This document shows, piece after piece, positions 22,083-31,088 of a stretch of DNA of 64,000 bases (within the stretch, counting starts at the first letter, position 1; each line of letters opens with the position of its first letter). A model generated the notes under the pieces. The model did no database searches and had not been told where the DNA came from. It saw only the letters and a program-made list of their open reading frames with translations. Source of the DNA: Brevundimonas sp. A19_0. GTDB taxonomy: Bacteria > Pseudomonadota > Alphaproteobacteria > Caulobacterales > Caulobacteraceae. The translations under genes were made by a program, and so were the position numbers. Where the stretch lies: contig NZ_JAGHQP010000005.1 of the NCBI RefSeq assembly GCF_017744255.1, forward strand, positions 62,001-126,000, read 5' to 3'.

Positions 22083-23497
22083 GACTGCATCGTCCAGCCT
22101 TCCACGCCCATGGCCGCCTGACGGACGGCTTCCGAGCGGGTCGGGTGGGCGTGACAGGTGCGGGCGATGTCCTCCGACGATCCGCCGAACGCCATGCACA
22201 TGGCGGCCTCGTGGATCATCTCACCGGCCTGCGGGCCCAGGATGTGGACGCCCAGCACCTTGTCGGTTTCGGCGTCCGCCAGCACCTTGGCATAGCCATC
22301 AGTCTCGTGGTTGATCTTGGCGCGGCTGTTGGCGGTGAACGGGAATTTCCCGACCTTGTAGGCGACGCCCGCGGCCTTCAGCTGGTCCTCGGTCTGGCCG
22401 ATCCAGGCCACTTCCGGGCTGGTGTAGACCACGCCCGGCACCAGATTGTAGTCCACGTGCCCGGCCTTGCCGGCGATGGTCTCGATGGCCGCGACCGCGT
22501 CCTCCTCGGCCTTGTGGGCCAGCATCGGGCCGTGGGTCACATCGCCGATCACCCAGATGCCGTCGGTGCCGGTCCTGAAGTGGTCGTTGTCGAGGAAGCC
22601 GCGCTTGTCGGTCGACAGGCCGACCGTTTCCAGGCCCAGACCTTCGGTGTAGGGGCGCCGCCCGATGGCGACCAGCACCACATCGCCCTTGAGAGTCTCG
22701 GCCTCGCCGCCCTTGGCCGGTTCCACCGTCAGCTCGACGCCGGACTTCGAGGTCTTGGCACCCGTGACCTTGGCGCCCAGCTTGAACTTCATGCCCTGCT
22801 TGGTCAGCACGCGCTGGAAGGCAGTGGCGACATCGCTGTCCACGCCCGGGGTGATGCGGTCCAGATATTCCACCACGGTCACCTCGGCGCCCAGACGCCG
22901 CCAGACCGAGCCCAGCTCCAGGCCGATGATCCCGGCGCCGACCACGATCAGCTTCTCGGGCACCTTGTCGAGCGCCAGCGCCCCGGTGGAGTCGATCACC
23001 TTCCCGGCTTCGAAGGCCACGCCGGGCAGGGGGGTGGGCTCCGAACCCGTGGCGATCACCACATTGGCGGTGTTCAGGGTGGTGGTCGTGCCGTCGGCGG
23101 CCTCAACCTCGACCACGCCCTTGCCCTTCAGCCGGCCGCGGCCCTTGATCCAGTCGACCTTGTTCTTCTTGAACAGGAATTCGATGCCCTTGGTCAGGGC
23201 GGTCACGCTCTCCTGCTTCTGCTTCATCATCTGGTCGAGGTTCAGCTTGGGCGACACCTCGATGCCCAGACCGGCAAACTCGCGCCCGGCCGCCTCATAC
23301 AGTTCCGAGGCGTGCAGCAGGGCCTTGGAGGGCATGCAGCCGACATTCAGGCAGGTCCCGCCCAGGGTGTCGCGCATCTCGATGCAGGCGGCCTTCAGCC
23401 CCAGCTGCCCGGCGCGGATGGCGGCATTATAGCCCCCCGGGCCTCCACCGATGATGACGACGTCATAGGCGGTGTCGGATTGGGATGCCTGGGCCAT
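22079..23497 (-). CDS. lpdA: Dihydrolipoamide dehydrogenase (E3)
   Basis: FAD-dependent E3 component that reoxidises lipoyl groups of 2-oxo-acid dehydrogenase complexes with NAD. The 472-residue protein has the Rossmann motif VIIGGGPGGYNAA, the redox disulfide GGTCLNVGCMPSKALL, the NAD-binding VVGAGIIGLELGSVW, and the C-terminal HAHPTRSEA containing the catalytic His-Glu pair. No other complex subunit is adjacent, so the complex it serves cannot be read from context. Confidence 0.96.
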   Translation of the reverse strand: MAQASQSDTAYDVVIIGGGPGGYNAAIRAGQLGLKAACIEMRDTLGGTCLNVGCMPSKALLHASELYEAAGREFAGLGIEVSPKLNLDQMMKQKQESVTALTKGIEFLFKKNKVDWIKGRGRLKGKGVVEVEAADGTTTTLNTANVVIATGSEPTPLPGVAFEAGKVIDSTGALALDKVPEKLIVVGAGIIGLELGSVWRRLGAEVTVVEYLDRITPGVDSDVATAFQRVLTKQGMKFKLGAKVTGAKTSKSGVELTVEPAKGGEAETLKGDVVLVAIGRRPYTEGLGLETVGLSTDKRGFLDNDHFRTGTDGIWVIGDVTHGPMLAHKAEEDAVAAIETIAGKAGHVDYNLVPGVVYTSPEVAWIGQTEDQLKAAGVAYKVGKFPFTANSRAKINHETDGYAKVLADAETDKVLGVHILGPQAGEMIHEAAMCMAFGGSSEDIARTCHAHPTRSEAVRQAAMGVEGWTMQS

Positions 23498-23623
23498 GGG
23501 GTTCCTCGGTCGGGTCAGGGGCGCGGCGCGGAACAGGGGAGGGCCGCGCCGGATCGGTCGGCCCCCGCTCTAGCGCGCCTGTCGCGGGAATCAACCGTCA
23601 AGACCGATGTGGGGATGGTCGGC

Positions 23624-24148
23624 TCAGACCGAAAGCTGTCCCGGCACACGTTTGCGCCGTCGTGTCCGGCTGACCACGACGATCAGTATGCCCAGCAGCA
23701 CCAGCGCGCCCAGCACCAGCCAGGTCGGGTCGACGCCCAGATCCGCGCCCAGCCCGCCGGGGGCTGCCGCCGGGCCGCCCTCGGTGATGGTCGACTGGGC
23801 CATCGGCGAATTCGGATCGACCTTGCCGCCCATTTCGCTGCCGCTTCCGAAGCCGCCGCGGTCGATGGCGAGGCGCAGGACAGCATCGGCCAGGAAGCCG
23901 AGGAAATAGGCGACGGCCGCTCGGGGATTGCCGGATCCCAGCAGGCCTGCGGCCACCAGGTACAGGACGACCGCGCCGACCCACAGCGCGATCACCGGCA
24001 GGTCCATACCGACCTGGGCCTCGGCCCCGGCCCGGGTCGCGGCCGTGTCCATGCCCGCGCCCTCGAGGAAGGGCGACAGGAAGGGCCAGGCCAGCCAGCC
24101 CGCATAGGCCAGTACCGCCAGAACAAGCAGGATACGCAGGATCTTCAT
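23624..24148 (-). CDS. Hypothetical membrane protein
   Basis: A 174-residue protein with three predicted membrane segments: about residues 4-26, about 48-70 and about 143-160. A Gly-rich linker (about 98-138) separates the second and third. It ends in a basic tail (SRTRRRKRVPGQ). Not recognised. It lies alone between lpdA and a divergent lipoprotein gene. Confidence 0.6.
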   Translation of the reverse strand: MKILRILLVLAVLAYAGWLAWPFLSPFLEGAGMDTAATRAGAEAQVGMDLPVIALWVGAVVLYLVAAGLLGSGNPRAAVAYFLGFLADAVLRLAIDRGGFGSGSEMGGKVDPNSPMAQSTITEGGPAAAPGGLGADLGVDPTWLVLGALVLLGILIVVVSRTRRRKRVPGQLSV

Positions 24149-24279
24149 GACCGGTCCTTTCGCATGACGGCGTTAACCCTACACCGGAAATCGCGGATTA
24201 CCGAGAGTGCGTCGCCGTGCTTGACCCGGGCGACCGGATCGCGTTGGCATGGCGACCAAATCCGTCCGGGAGTTGTCTG

Positions 24280-24750
24280 ATGCGTCTGATCCTGTCCTCG
24301 CTGGCCGTTCTGGCCCTCGCCGCCTGCTCGTCCGAGACCGAGGCGCCGGCCCCGGCGGAGCCTCCCCCTCCCGTGGAACTGGGCGGCGTCAATCTGGACC
24401 AGCCGCTCCGCGCGCTCGGCACCGAGCCCTTCTGGGGCGTCGATGTCACCGCCAATGAGCTGCTTTATTCGGGGGTCGACCGGCCCGAGCGTCGCGCGAC
24501 CCACGACGGCCCCGAAGTGATGGGCACCGTCGCCACCTGGCAGGGCACGACGCCGGACGGGGGTGCGATGACCCTGACCCTGATGGCCACCGAATGTTCG
24601 GACGGCATGAGCGACCGCACCTATCCCCTGACCGCCCGCCTGCAGGTCGGGGATGAAACCCTGAACGGCTGCGCGGCCTCGACCTCGGCGATCGAGACGG
24701 TCGGCGAGTCCGGACGGGTCATCGACGCGCCGGCCGATCCCGCCTCTTAA
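24280..24750 (+). CDS. COG3650-type lipoprotein
   Basis: A 156-residue lipoprotein. The ATG at 24280 starts a signal peptide with lipobox LALAACSS. The mature part has RALGTEPFWGVDVTANELLYS and ATECSDGMSDRTYPLTARLQVGDETLNGCA, the two conserved blocks of the COG3650 family, in which two cysteines probably pair. Function unknown. A longer frame from an upstream GTG would bury the signal peptide and is not used. Confidence 0.78.
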   Translation: MRLILSSLAVLALAACSSETEAPAPAEPPPPVELGGVNLDQPLRALGTEPFWGVDVTANELLYSGVDRPERRATHDGPEVMGTVATWQGTTPDGGAMTLTLMATECSDGMSDRTYPLTARLQVGDETLNGCAASTSAIETVGESGRVIDAPADPAS

Positions 24751-24786
24751 CGGTTCCCACATCGACGGTATGGCAGGGTTGCGGTC

Positions 24787-25932
24787 ATGACCGCGACACC
24801 GCCTGTCCTCCATGCCCCGGCCGACATCCGCCCGCTCACGGCGCTGCGTTTCCTCGCGGCGGCATGGGTGGTCGTCTATGCCTTCTGGCCCGACCTCAAT
24901 GTCGGCGTCCTGCCCCATGCCGTGGCCAAGGGCTATCTGGGGGTCGAGGTGTTCTTCGTCCTGTCGGGCTTCATCCTGTGCCACGTCTACCTCGAGGCGT
25001 TCGGCACGAAGCGCTCGGACTACGGCGGCTTCCTCTGGGCGCGGCTGGCGCGGGTCTATCCGCTGCATCTCTTCACCCTGTTCGGCGTGATCGCGCTGGG
25101 GCTGGCGGCCACGGTCGCCGGCATGTCGCTCAACGCCAACATGCTCGACTGGGCCTCGCTTCCCGCCAACCTGGCCATGGTCCACGCCTGGGGCCTGTCG
25201 CCCGAGGCCGCCTTCAACCACCCCTCCTGGTCGATTTCGGCCGAGTGGTTCGCCTATCTGGCCTTCCCGGTCTTTGCCGCGGCCGCCTGGCGCATGCGGC
25301 ACCGCCCGTGGATCGCCCTCTCCGCGACCGCTGCCTTCATCCCGGCCATCTATCTGGCGTTCGAGGCCCTCGCCGGCTTCCCCCTGACCCAGGCCACCAT
25401 CCGCTGGGGCGCGCTCCGGATCGTGCCGTGCTTCGCCTACGGGTGCGCCCTGTACCTGATCTACCGTCGCGGCCCGATCACCCGGCCCGGCCTTCTGGCC
25501 GGCGTCGCGGCCCTCGGCCTCATGGCGGCCGCTGCCCTCGGCGCGCCCGACGCCGTGATCGTTCTGGGGGCCGGCCTGATGATCCTGGGCCTCGCCGCCC
25601 TGCCGAACAGCCGCGCAGGGGTCATGGCCTCGGCCCCGGCCGTCTACCTCGGCGAGATCAGCTATTCGGTCTATATGGTCTGCATTCCGGTCAAGCTGGT
25701 GACCGTCAATCTGGCCGCCCGCCTGACCGGCAGCGGCGATGCCGGACTGGCCTTCCCCGTCTGGATTGCGCTGGTCCTGAGCGTGCCGGTCGTGGCCGCC
25801 GTCACCTACCATCTGGTGGAAAAGCCGGCGCGCGGCTGGCTGCGCGCCCGGCGACCGGGCCACAAGCGCGCCCTTCCGCCCACAGCGAATTCCCCTGTCG
25901 AGGGGTTTCAGGGCTCGAAAACTATCGTATAG
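24787..25932 (+). CDS. Acyltransferase 3 family membrane protein (OafA-like)
   Basis: A 381-residue multi-pass membrane acyltransferase. The N-terminus has the family motif IRPLTALRFLAAAWVVVYAF, then GYLGVEVFFVLSGFILCHVY, the RLARVYPLHLF motif, and a HPSWSISAEWFAYLAFPVF motif. It ends in the FHLVEKPAR-like YHLVEKPARGWLRAR. Such enzymes add acyl groups to surface polysaccharides or lipids from the cytoplasmic side. The substrate is not evident, since no polysaccharide cluster is adjacent. Confidence 0.9.
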   Translation: MTATPPVLHAPADIRPLTALRFLAAAWVVVYAFWPDLNVGVLPHAVAKGYLGVEVFFVLSGFILCHVYLEAFGTKRSDYGGFLWARLARVYPLHLFTLFGVIALGLAATVAGMSLNANMLDWASLPANLAMVHAWGLSPEAAFNHPSWSISAEWFAYLAFPVFAAAAWRMRHRPWIALSATAAFIPAIYLAFEALAGFPLTQATIRWGALRIVPCFAYGCALYLIYRRGPITRPGLLAGVAALGLMAAAALGAPDAVIVLGAGLMILGLAALPNSRAGVMASAPAVYLGEISYSVYMVCIPVKLVTVNLAARLTGSGDAGLAFPVWIALVLSVPVVAAVTYHLVEKPARGWLRARRPGHKRALPPTANSPVEGFQGSKTIV

Positions 25933-25966
25933 GCCGAAGCAGTCTCAACAGCGCAGAGCAATCCGC

Positions 25967-26503
25967 ATGCTGAAACGCGTCTCCGCCCTCTTGGTTGCCC
26001 TTGTTCTTGGAACCAGCCTAATCACCGTCACTCCCGGACGGGCCCAGGATGTCTACTGGCAGTGTGTAACCTTCGCGCGGCTCGCGTCCGGCATCGATAT
26101 CTACGGTGACGCCTGGACCTGGTGGCGTCAGGGGACCGAGCGCTTCCGCACCGGCAATCAGCCCGAGACCGGCGCGGTTCTGGTCTTCCAGCCCCACGGC
26201 CGCATGACCCGCGGTCACGTCGCCATGGTCTCCGAAGTTCTGACCGATCGCGTCATCCGCGTCACCCACGCCAACTGGGGCGGCAGCCGCGGCAAGATCG
26301 AGGAGAACGTCACCGTCGTGGACGTCTCGGCCAACGGGGACTGGAGCGCGGTCAAGGTCTGGTACGCCCCGATCAACGACCTCGGCTCGAGCGTCTATCC
26401 GATCTACGGATTCGTCTACAAGGAGCCCCTCTCCAGCGCGACCCCGCTGCGTCAGGCGGCCCTGCCGGAGACCGCCTCGGAGTTCGGCTTCGGCCAGCCG
26501 TGA
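25967..26503 (+). CDS. Exported CHAP-domain amidase
   Basis: A 178-residue secreted protein. A signal peptide ends at GRA-Q (about residue 26). The CHAP domain follows, with the catalytic cysteine in YWQCVTFARLASG (C33) and the histidine in MTRGHVAMVSEV. The ITHANWGGSRG-like segment VTHANWGGSRGKI is typical of the family, which cleaves peptidoglycan peptide or amide bonds. The cysteine lies only six residues after the signal cleavage site, so the mature enzyme is little more than the catalytic domain. Confidence 0.88.
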   Translation: MLKRVSALLVALVLGTSLITVTPGRAQDVYWQCVTFARLASGIDIYGDAWTWWRQGTERFRTGNQPETGAVLVFQPHGRMTRGHVAMVSEVLTDRVIRVTHANWGGSRGKIEENVTVVDVSANGDWSAVKVWYAPINDLGSSVYPIYGFVYKEPLSSATPLRQAALPETASEFGFGQP

Positions 26504-26510
26504 GGGCGGC

Positions 26511-27302
26511 ATGACCCGCCCCATCACCTATGCCGGCTATCTGGCGCTGGATGACCTGCTGGCGTGCCAGCACCCGCTGTCGGACCAGCATGACGAAATG
26601 CTGTTCGTCATCATCCATCAGACCAAGGAACTGTGGCTCAAGCAGATCCTGCACGAGCTGGCGCTGGCCCAGCTTCTGGTGCGCGCGGGTGATCTGGTCC
26701 CCGCCTACAAGAGCATGGCCCGGATCAGCCGTATCCAGGCGGTCATGACCCAGAGCTGGGATATCCTGGCCACCCTGACGCCGGCCGACTATCTGCGCTT
26801 CCGCGGCGTGCTGGGCACCAGCTCCGGCTTCCAGAGCGACCAGTTCCGCCGGGTCGAGGCCATGCTGGGCCTCAAGGACGCCCGCTTTCTGGCCTGGCAC
26901 GAGGACCGGCCCGAGGCCCATGCCGCGCTCAAGGCGGCGATCGAGGCCCCCAGCCTCTATGACGACGCCCTGCACCAGCTGGCCCGCGCCGGCTTCGACC
27001 TGCCGCCCGAGGTGCTGGAGCGCGACATCAGCGCCCCGTACGCGCCCCATCCGGCGGTCGAGGCCGCCTGGCTGGCGGTCTATCGTGAGCCCGAACGCTA
27101 CTGGCCGCTCTACCAGCTGGCGGAAAAGCTGGTTGACATCGACGACGCCCTGCTCACCTGGCGGCACAAGCACGTCGTGACCGTCGAGCGCATCATCGGC
27201 CGCAAGACCGGCACCGGCGGCACCGATGGCGTCGGCTATTTGACCGAAACGCTGAAGCGCCGCTGCTTCCCCGAACTCTGGTCGCTCCGCACCGCCCTCT
27301 GA
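26511..27302 (+). CDS. kynA: Tryptophan 2,3-dioxygenase
   Basis: Haem enzyme that opens the indole ring of tryptophan to N-formylkynurenine, the first step of the kynurenine pathway. The 263-residue protein has the conserved start YLALDDLLACQHPLS, DEMLFVIIHQTKELWLKQ with the haem-pocket His, LRFRGVLGTSSGFQS, and the C-terminal haem-ligand region WRHKHVVTVERIIGRKTGTGGTDGVGYL. No other kynurenine-pathway gene is adjacent. It starts 8 bases after the CHAP gene. Confidence 0.95.
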   Translation: MTRPITYAGYLALDDLLACQHPLSDQHDEMLFVIIHQTKELWLKQILHELALAQLLVRAGDLVPAYKSMARISRIQAVMTQSWDILATLTPADYLRFRGVLGTSSGFQSDQFRRVEAMLGLKDARFLAWHEDRPEAHAALKAAIEAPSLYDDALHQLARAGFDLPPEVLERDISAPYAPHPAVEAAWLAVYREPERYWPLYQLAEKLVDIDDALLTWRHKHVVTVERIIGRKTGTGGTDGVGYLTETLKRRCFPELWSLRTAL

Positions 27303-27380
27303 TCGCTCTGCGGGGCCGCAACCCTTGGGGCCGTCCCGGCATTTCTCCTGCGGGGAGAGATGCAGAAACAGGAGGTCACC

Positions 27381-27863
27381 ATGGCCCGACTGGATATCTC
27401 ACAGGATCCTTCGCACGACCTCGGCGTGCTCAACCGCCTGATCGAGGTAACCCGCGACAGTGCCGCCGGCTATCGGGACGCCGCCCGCGACAGCCGCGAT
27501 CCCGAGCGAGCCGCCGTCTATGGCCGCTGCGCCGATCATCGCACCGAGCTGGTTGATCGGCTGCGAAGCGCTGCGCAAGATCTCGGCGGTGCGCCCGACG
27601 AAGGCGGGACCCTGCTGGGCAAGGCCCACCGCGCCTTCATGGACGTGAAGCACGCCCTGCTGCGCGACGACGATACCCTCGAAGGATCGATCCGCAACGG
27701 CGAGGCCTGGCTGGTCGATACCTGGGAGGCCGCGCTCAACGATCCCGACCTTGGCGAGCCGGTGCGCGAGGTGATCCGCAGTGGCTTCGAGATGATCGAT
27801 CCACACCCGGGCGACCGAGAGGATCATCTGCTGCCCCCGAACGATCAGCCGATGGCGGGCTAG
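27381..27863 (+). CDS. DUF2383 / PA2169-type ferritin-like protein
   Basis: A 160-residue helical protein of the DUF2383 (PA2169) four-helix-bundle family, often stress-related. Seen here are the start LGVLNRLIEVTRDSAAGYRDAARD, DHRTELVDRLRSAAQ, and the DDDTLEGSIRNGEAWLVDTWEAAL helix. The ATG at 27381 follows AGGAGG with a 7-base gap and is preferred to the ATG at 27360. Followed by a bidirectional hairpin terminator. Confidence 0.82.
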   Translation: MARLDISQDPSHDLGVLNRLIEVTRDSAAGYRDAARDSRDPERAAVYGRCADHRTELVDRLRSAAQDLGGAPDEGGTLLGKAHRAFMDVKHALLRDDDTLEGSIRNGEAWLVDTWEAALNDPDLGEPVREVIRSGFEMIDPHPGDREDHLLPPNDQPMAG

Positions 27864-27878
27864 GTGTCAGCAGCCACG

Positions 27879-27912
27879 AAAAAGGGCTCCGGCGCGAACC
27901 GGAGCCCCTTGT
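27879..27912. terminator. Bidirectional intrinsic terminator
   Basis: A perfect 9-bp stem (GGGCTCCGG at 27884-27892 and CCGGAGCCC at 27899-27907) with a 6-base loop lies between two convergent genes. A five-A run on its left is a U-run for the minus-strand transcript of the gene at 27929. The plus side has only a short T tract. Confidence 0.8.
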
Positions 27913-27928
27913 CTGGCCAGTCGGTGAC

Positions 27929-28417
27929 TTACTGGTCGACCACCCACTCGCGATAGGCGGCGATCACGTCATTGGGGTCCATGTTGACCTCGCTGTCTTC
28001 GGGGATGATCCCGTTGCAGGCGATACCCATGAAGGTGCCATTGTTGCTGTTCTCGGCGACCGCCTCCCACGGCGAGTCGTCGTCGATCGCGCCCATGAAG
28101 CCGCCGCTCACATCATAGCCGGCGGCGCCCGGGGTCCGGTAGGTCGAGTTCGCACAGTTGAACTCATAGACCATGTCGAGGCGGGCAATACCGCTCTGGG
28201 CCACCTCGTCGGGCGTGGCGCCCATGATGATGGTGATGCTGGCCGTATCGCCCGACTTGCGCACCGAACCGCCCGAGGCGATCGTCAGGGCATCGGTATC
28301 GGCGTCAACGATGTAATAGGGGGCCGAAAAGGGCGGAGCCGACTGGGCGTGGGCGCCCGCGATCCCGAGGGTGGTGGCCGCCAGTGTACCGGCAGCAATG
28401 GCGATGGCGAGGCGCAT
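27929..28417 (-). CDS. Hypothetical exported protein (paralog of 28528)
   Basis: A 162-residue secreted protein with a signal peptide ending at AHA-Q (about residue 24). The mature part is beta-rich with two cysteines (FNCANSTYRTP and GIACNGIIPEDSE), probably a disulfide. A weaker second copy is encoded just upstream at 28528, sharing the PYY start, KSGD/KSGN, the I-ARLDMVYEF/F-ARLDMAYRF block, and ACNG-IPEDSE. Unknown function. Confidence 0.7.
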   Translation of the reverse strand: MRLAIAIAAGTLAATTLGIAGAHAQSAPPFSAPYYIVDADTDALTIASGGSVRKSGDTASITIIMGATPDEVAQSGIARLDMVYEFNCANSTYRTPGAAGYDVSGGFMGAIDDDSPWEAVAENSNNGTFMGIACNGIIPEDSEVNMDPNDVIAAYREWVVDQ

Positions 28418-28527
28418 GATGATCTCCTGAACAGGCGTCTGGCCGAATTCATAACCCGGCTTTTCGAAATCCGACAGGGGGAAGGCGCTCGGCGTCAGGT
28501 TCGGTCACCTTCCCGCATCGCCCAGGC

Positions 28528-28926
28528 CTACTGTTGCGAAATGAAGTCGCGATAGTCGCTCACGATCCCCTGCGGTGTCCCGGCCAGCTCACTGTCCTCC
28601 GGCACCATGCCGTTGCAGGCCAGCGCCAGGATCACGCCGGCAGTGGCCTCCGGATTCACGGCTTCCCAGGGCTCGCTGTCATCGTTGACCGCGCCCACGA
28701 AGTTGCCGTCGGCGTCATAGGCGGCGAACAGGGGCGTCTTGTAGGTTCCGGCCTGACAGTCGAACCGGTACGCCATGTCCAGTCGCGCGAAACCGGTGTC
28801 GGCCAATGTCGCCGGGCTGCTGCCCGTGATCACTGTAATGGTGGCAAAATTGCCGGACTTTTGCACCGTGCCGCCAGCGACAAAGACCAGGGCGTCATTG
28901 GTGATGCTGATCAGATAATAGGGCGT
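28528..28926 (-). pseudogene. Truncated paralog of the exported protein at 27929
   Basis: The open frame from a GTG at 28866 gives 112 residues, but similarity to the neighbouring exported protein continues upstream in the same frame to about 28926 (TPYYLISITNDALVFVAGGT versus APYYIVDADTDALTIASGGS). No ATG, GTG or signal peptide precedes that point before an in-frame stop at 29038-29040, and the rplS terminator lies in between. The copy has therefore lost its signal peptide and start. It could be a remnant, or use an unusual start (a CTG lies upstream). Confidence 0.55.
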
Positions 28927-28991
28927 ACAGGCGGGACGACGTTCAACAAGTCGCGCACCCGCCCTGTCAGATTGTGTCAGGCCCGGACAGC

Positions 28992-29021
28992 AAAAAGGCC
29001 CCGGATCGCTCCGGGGCCTTT
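28992..29021 (-). terminator. Intrinsic terminator of rplS
   Basis: A perfect 10-bp stem (AAGGCCCCGG at 28995-29004, CCGGGGCCTT at 29011-29020) with a 6-base loop lies 22 bases after the rplS stop. On the minus strand it is followed by five T residues. Confidence 0.88.
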
Positions 29022-29043
29022 CCTGTCCTTGCGGACTTCAATC

Positions 29044-29469
29044 TTACGCTTCGGTTTCCGGGGCCTCGGCCTTGCCGGTTTCCGGAACGGCGACGCCCTT
29101 GGTCGGACGGACGGTCTGGCGCTCGGCGATCCGGGCCGACTTGCCGCGACGGTCGCGCAGGTAATAGAGCTTGGCCCGGCGCACGATACCGCGGCGCTTG
29201 ACCTCGATGGATTCGATGTTCGGGGACAGGATCGGGAATTTCCGTTCCACGCCCTCGCCGAAGCTGATCTTGCGGACCGTGAAGGTCTCGTTCACGCCGC
29301 CACCCGAGCGGGCGATGCAGACGCCTTCAAAGGCCTGGACGCGCTCGCGCTCGCCTTCCTTGATCCGCACATTGACGCGCAGGGTGTCGCCGGGCTGGAA
29401 AACCGGGATCTCGCGGGCTTCAAGCAGGCGGGCTTTTTCTTCGGCAGCAAGCTGCTGGACGATGTTCAT
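29044..29469 (-). CDS. rplS: 50S ribosomal protein bL19
   Basis: Large-subunit protein at the subunit interface. The core [45 protein letters not shown] and the end [25 protein letters not shown] are unmistakable. The 141-residue product has a C-terminal acidic/Thr-rich extension beyond the usual 115 residues, as in related bacteria. It follows trmD and ends in a strong terminator. Confidence 0.97.
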   Translation of the reverse strand: MNIVQQLAAEEKARLLEAREIPVFQPGDTLRVNVRIKEGERERVQAFEGVCIARSGGGVNETFTVRKISFGEGVERKFPILSPNIESIEVKRRGIVRRAKLYYLRDRRGKSARIAERQTVRPTKGVAVPETGKAEAPETEA

Positions 29470-29520
29470 GTCACTCTCCGTCGGGCTTTTGCGCCCTTTA
29501 GCTGTCAGTTGGCGAGACGA

Positions 29521-30237
29521 TCAGCCTCGCGGGGGGGTCTTGTCCGCAAACGCCGCCCACAGGTCGGGCCGTCGCTCGCGGGTCGTCTGCTCCCGCTGTT
29601 CCTCGCGCCACCGTGCGACCTTTTGATGGTCACCCGACAGCAGGACCTCGGGAATGTCGTGCCCCTCGAACGTCCGCGGTCGCGTGTACTGCGGATGCTC
29701 CAGAAGCCCGTCCTCGAAACTCTCACTCTCCAGACTGGCCGCCTGGCCGAGGACGCCGGGCAACAGTCTTACGCACGCCTCGATCGCCACCATTGCCGCC
29801 GCCTCGCCACCGGCAAGGACCGCGTCGCCGACCGCGACCTCCTCGAACCCGCGCGCGTCAAGCACCCGCTGGTCCACCCCCTCGAACCGGCCGCACAGCA
29901 CGACGAGACCGTCGGCCGTGGCCCAGTCCTTCACCCGCGCCTGGGTCAGGGGCCGCCCCCGGGCGCTCATGTACAGAAGGGGTCGTTTGGGGCCATCCAG
30001 ACTGTCGAGAGCCCGGGCGACCACATCGGCCTTCAGCACAGCTCCGGGGCCGCCACCCGCAGGGGTGTCGTCCAGGAAGCCGCGCCTATCGTCGCTAAAG
30101 GCCCGGATGTCAACCGTTTCGAGGCTCCAGAGCCCGCGCTCGCGCCACGCCGTGCCGATCAGCGACACGCCGAGCGGCCCCGGAAACGCTTCCGGAAACA
30201 TGGTCAGGACGGTGACGGGCCAGGGCACGACGCTCAC
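29521..30237 (-). CDS. trmD: tRNA (guanine-37-N1)-methyltransferase (TrmD)
   Basis: SPOUT methyltransferase that makes m1G37 and prevents frameshifting. Motifs: [24 protein letters not shown] near the start, [51 protein letters not shown], and the C-terminal [15 protein letters not shown] and [17 protein letters not shown]. The GTG at 30237 overlaps the upstream lipoprotein stop as GTGA and gives 238 residues. A GTG 21 bases earlier is less likely. rimM and rpsP, its usual upstream partners, are not adjacent. Confidence 0.95.
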   Translation of the reverse strand: MSVVPWPVTVLTMFPEAFPGPLGVSLIGTAWRERGLWSLETVDIRAFSDDRRGFLDDTPAGGGPGAVLKADVVARALDSLDGPKRPLLYMSARGRPLTQARVKDWATADGLVVLCGRFEGVDQRVLDARGFEEVAVGDAVLAGGEAAAMVAIEACVRLLPGVLGQAASLESESFEDGLLEHPQYTRPRTFEGHDIPEVLLSGDHQKVARWREEQREQTTRERRPDLWAAFADKTPPRG

Positions 30238-30680
30238 GACACCCAGGTCTGTTCGCATTCGCCGACGGTCCAGCCGGCAAAGCCCGAGATCACCCTGCAG
30301 CGCACGCCCATACCGGCCAGCGGGCCGTGCATGATCCCGCTCCGGATCGACGCGCCGCGTCCGTCATAGATCGGCCGGCCAAAGCTGACCCATTTCTGCC
30401 GCTCCCGCGGATCGCCGCCGGCCTGTTCGTCATAGGGCTCGAACGCCAGACCAAAGTGGCTCCAGTCGCACTGCGGATCAAAGCCCGGATCGAACTTCAC
30501 CGGAGGCGGCAGCCGGTCGGTGGTGTTGAAGCCATAGTGCTCCTTCGCCACCGCCGCGATCACGGCGCAGTCGTCACCGGTCCCGCCGCTCGAGGGGATC
30601 TCGGGGGCGGGGGTGGTCGCGCAGCCTGACAGGGCGACGGCGGTGCCCAGGGCGAGTATCAGGACAGTTGAGTGGATCAA
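30234..30680 (-). CDS. Hypothetical lipoprotein (paralog A)
   Basis: A 148-residue lipoprotein with lipobox ALSGC. The mature part has [14 protein letters not shown], a [12 protein letters not shown] motif and [19 protein letters not shown]. The neighbouring gene upstream encodes a related protein (CAAISEVAKSQYEF, TCDWESHGLA, QCRV...WRLVREC), so these are a tandem duplicate. It overlaps the upstream gene (ATGA) and trmD (GTGA). Not a family I can name. Confidence 0.7.
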   Translation of the reverse strand: MIHSTVLILALGTAVALSGCATTPAPEIPSSGGTGDDCAVIAAVAKEHYGFNTTDRLPPPVKFDPGFDPQCDWSHFGLAFEPYDEQAGGDPRERQKWVSFGRPIYDGRGASIRSGIMHGPLAGMGVRCRVISGFAGWTVGECEQTWVS

Positions 30681-31087
30681 TGGCGATATTCCTCAATCGG
30701 GCACTCACGGACGAGGCGCCACCCCTCCCCGTCACGGCGCACCCTGCATTGTCGAGCGTAAAGGTGAGGACCGCTATAGACAGCCCTGACGACCATTACG
30801 TCGCCTTCCTGTCGAGGCTTTTCGAATACGAACAAGCCCTCCCATGCGTCCAAATCCTCATATCCAATAATACGCGTGGCCAAGCCATGGCTCTCCCAGT
30901 CGCATGTGGTTCCGTAGCTCTCGCTATAGAGCGGCAGAGGTCTATCCAGACCAAATTCGTACTGGCTCTTCGCAACCTCTGAGATGGCGGCGCATCGATC
31001 CGCGTCAGAGAAGACCGATCCGGTAATGCTCGCGCACCCACCCGCGGGGGAGATCAGGCAGGCGAATGCGGCGAGCGCGATCCTCAT
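30677..31087 (-). CDS. Hypothetical lipoprotein (paralog B)
   Basis: A 136-residue lipoprotein. The ATG at 31087 begins a signal peptide (MRIALAAFACLISPAGGC) one base after the stop of the upstream ThDP enzyme. The mature domain is related to that of the downstream lipoprotein, with four similarly placed cysteines. Function unknown. Codon choice is less GC-rich than in the flanking genes. Confidence 0.68.
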   Translation of the reverse strand: MRIALAAFACLISPAGGCASITGSVFSDADRCAAISEVAKSQYEFGLDRPLPLYSESYGTTCDWESHGLATRIIGYEDLDAWEGLFVFEKPRQEGDVMVVRAVYSGPHLYARQCRVRRDGEGWRLVRECPIEEYRH

Positions 31088-31088
31088 C

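Noticed and set aside
22145-24280. 711-codon plus-strand frame opposite lpdA
   Set aside because: Shadow of lpdA and of the downstream membrane protein gene.
24145-25863. 572-codon minus-strand frame opposite the acyltransferase
   Set aside because: Shadow of the acyltransferase and lipoprotein genes, with no family motif.
28534-30369. 611-codon plus-strand frame across rplS and trmD
   Set aside because: Antisense to two certain genes, low-complexity composition.
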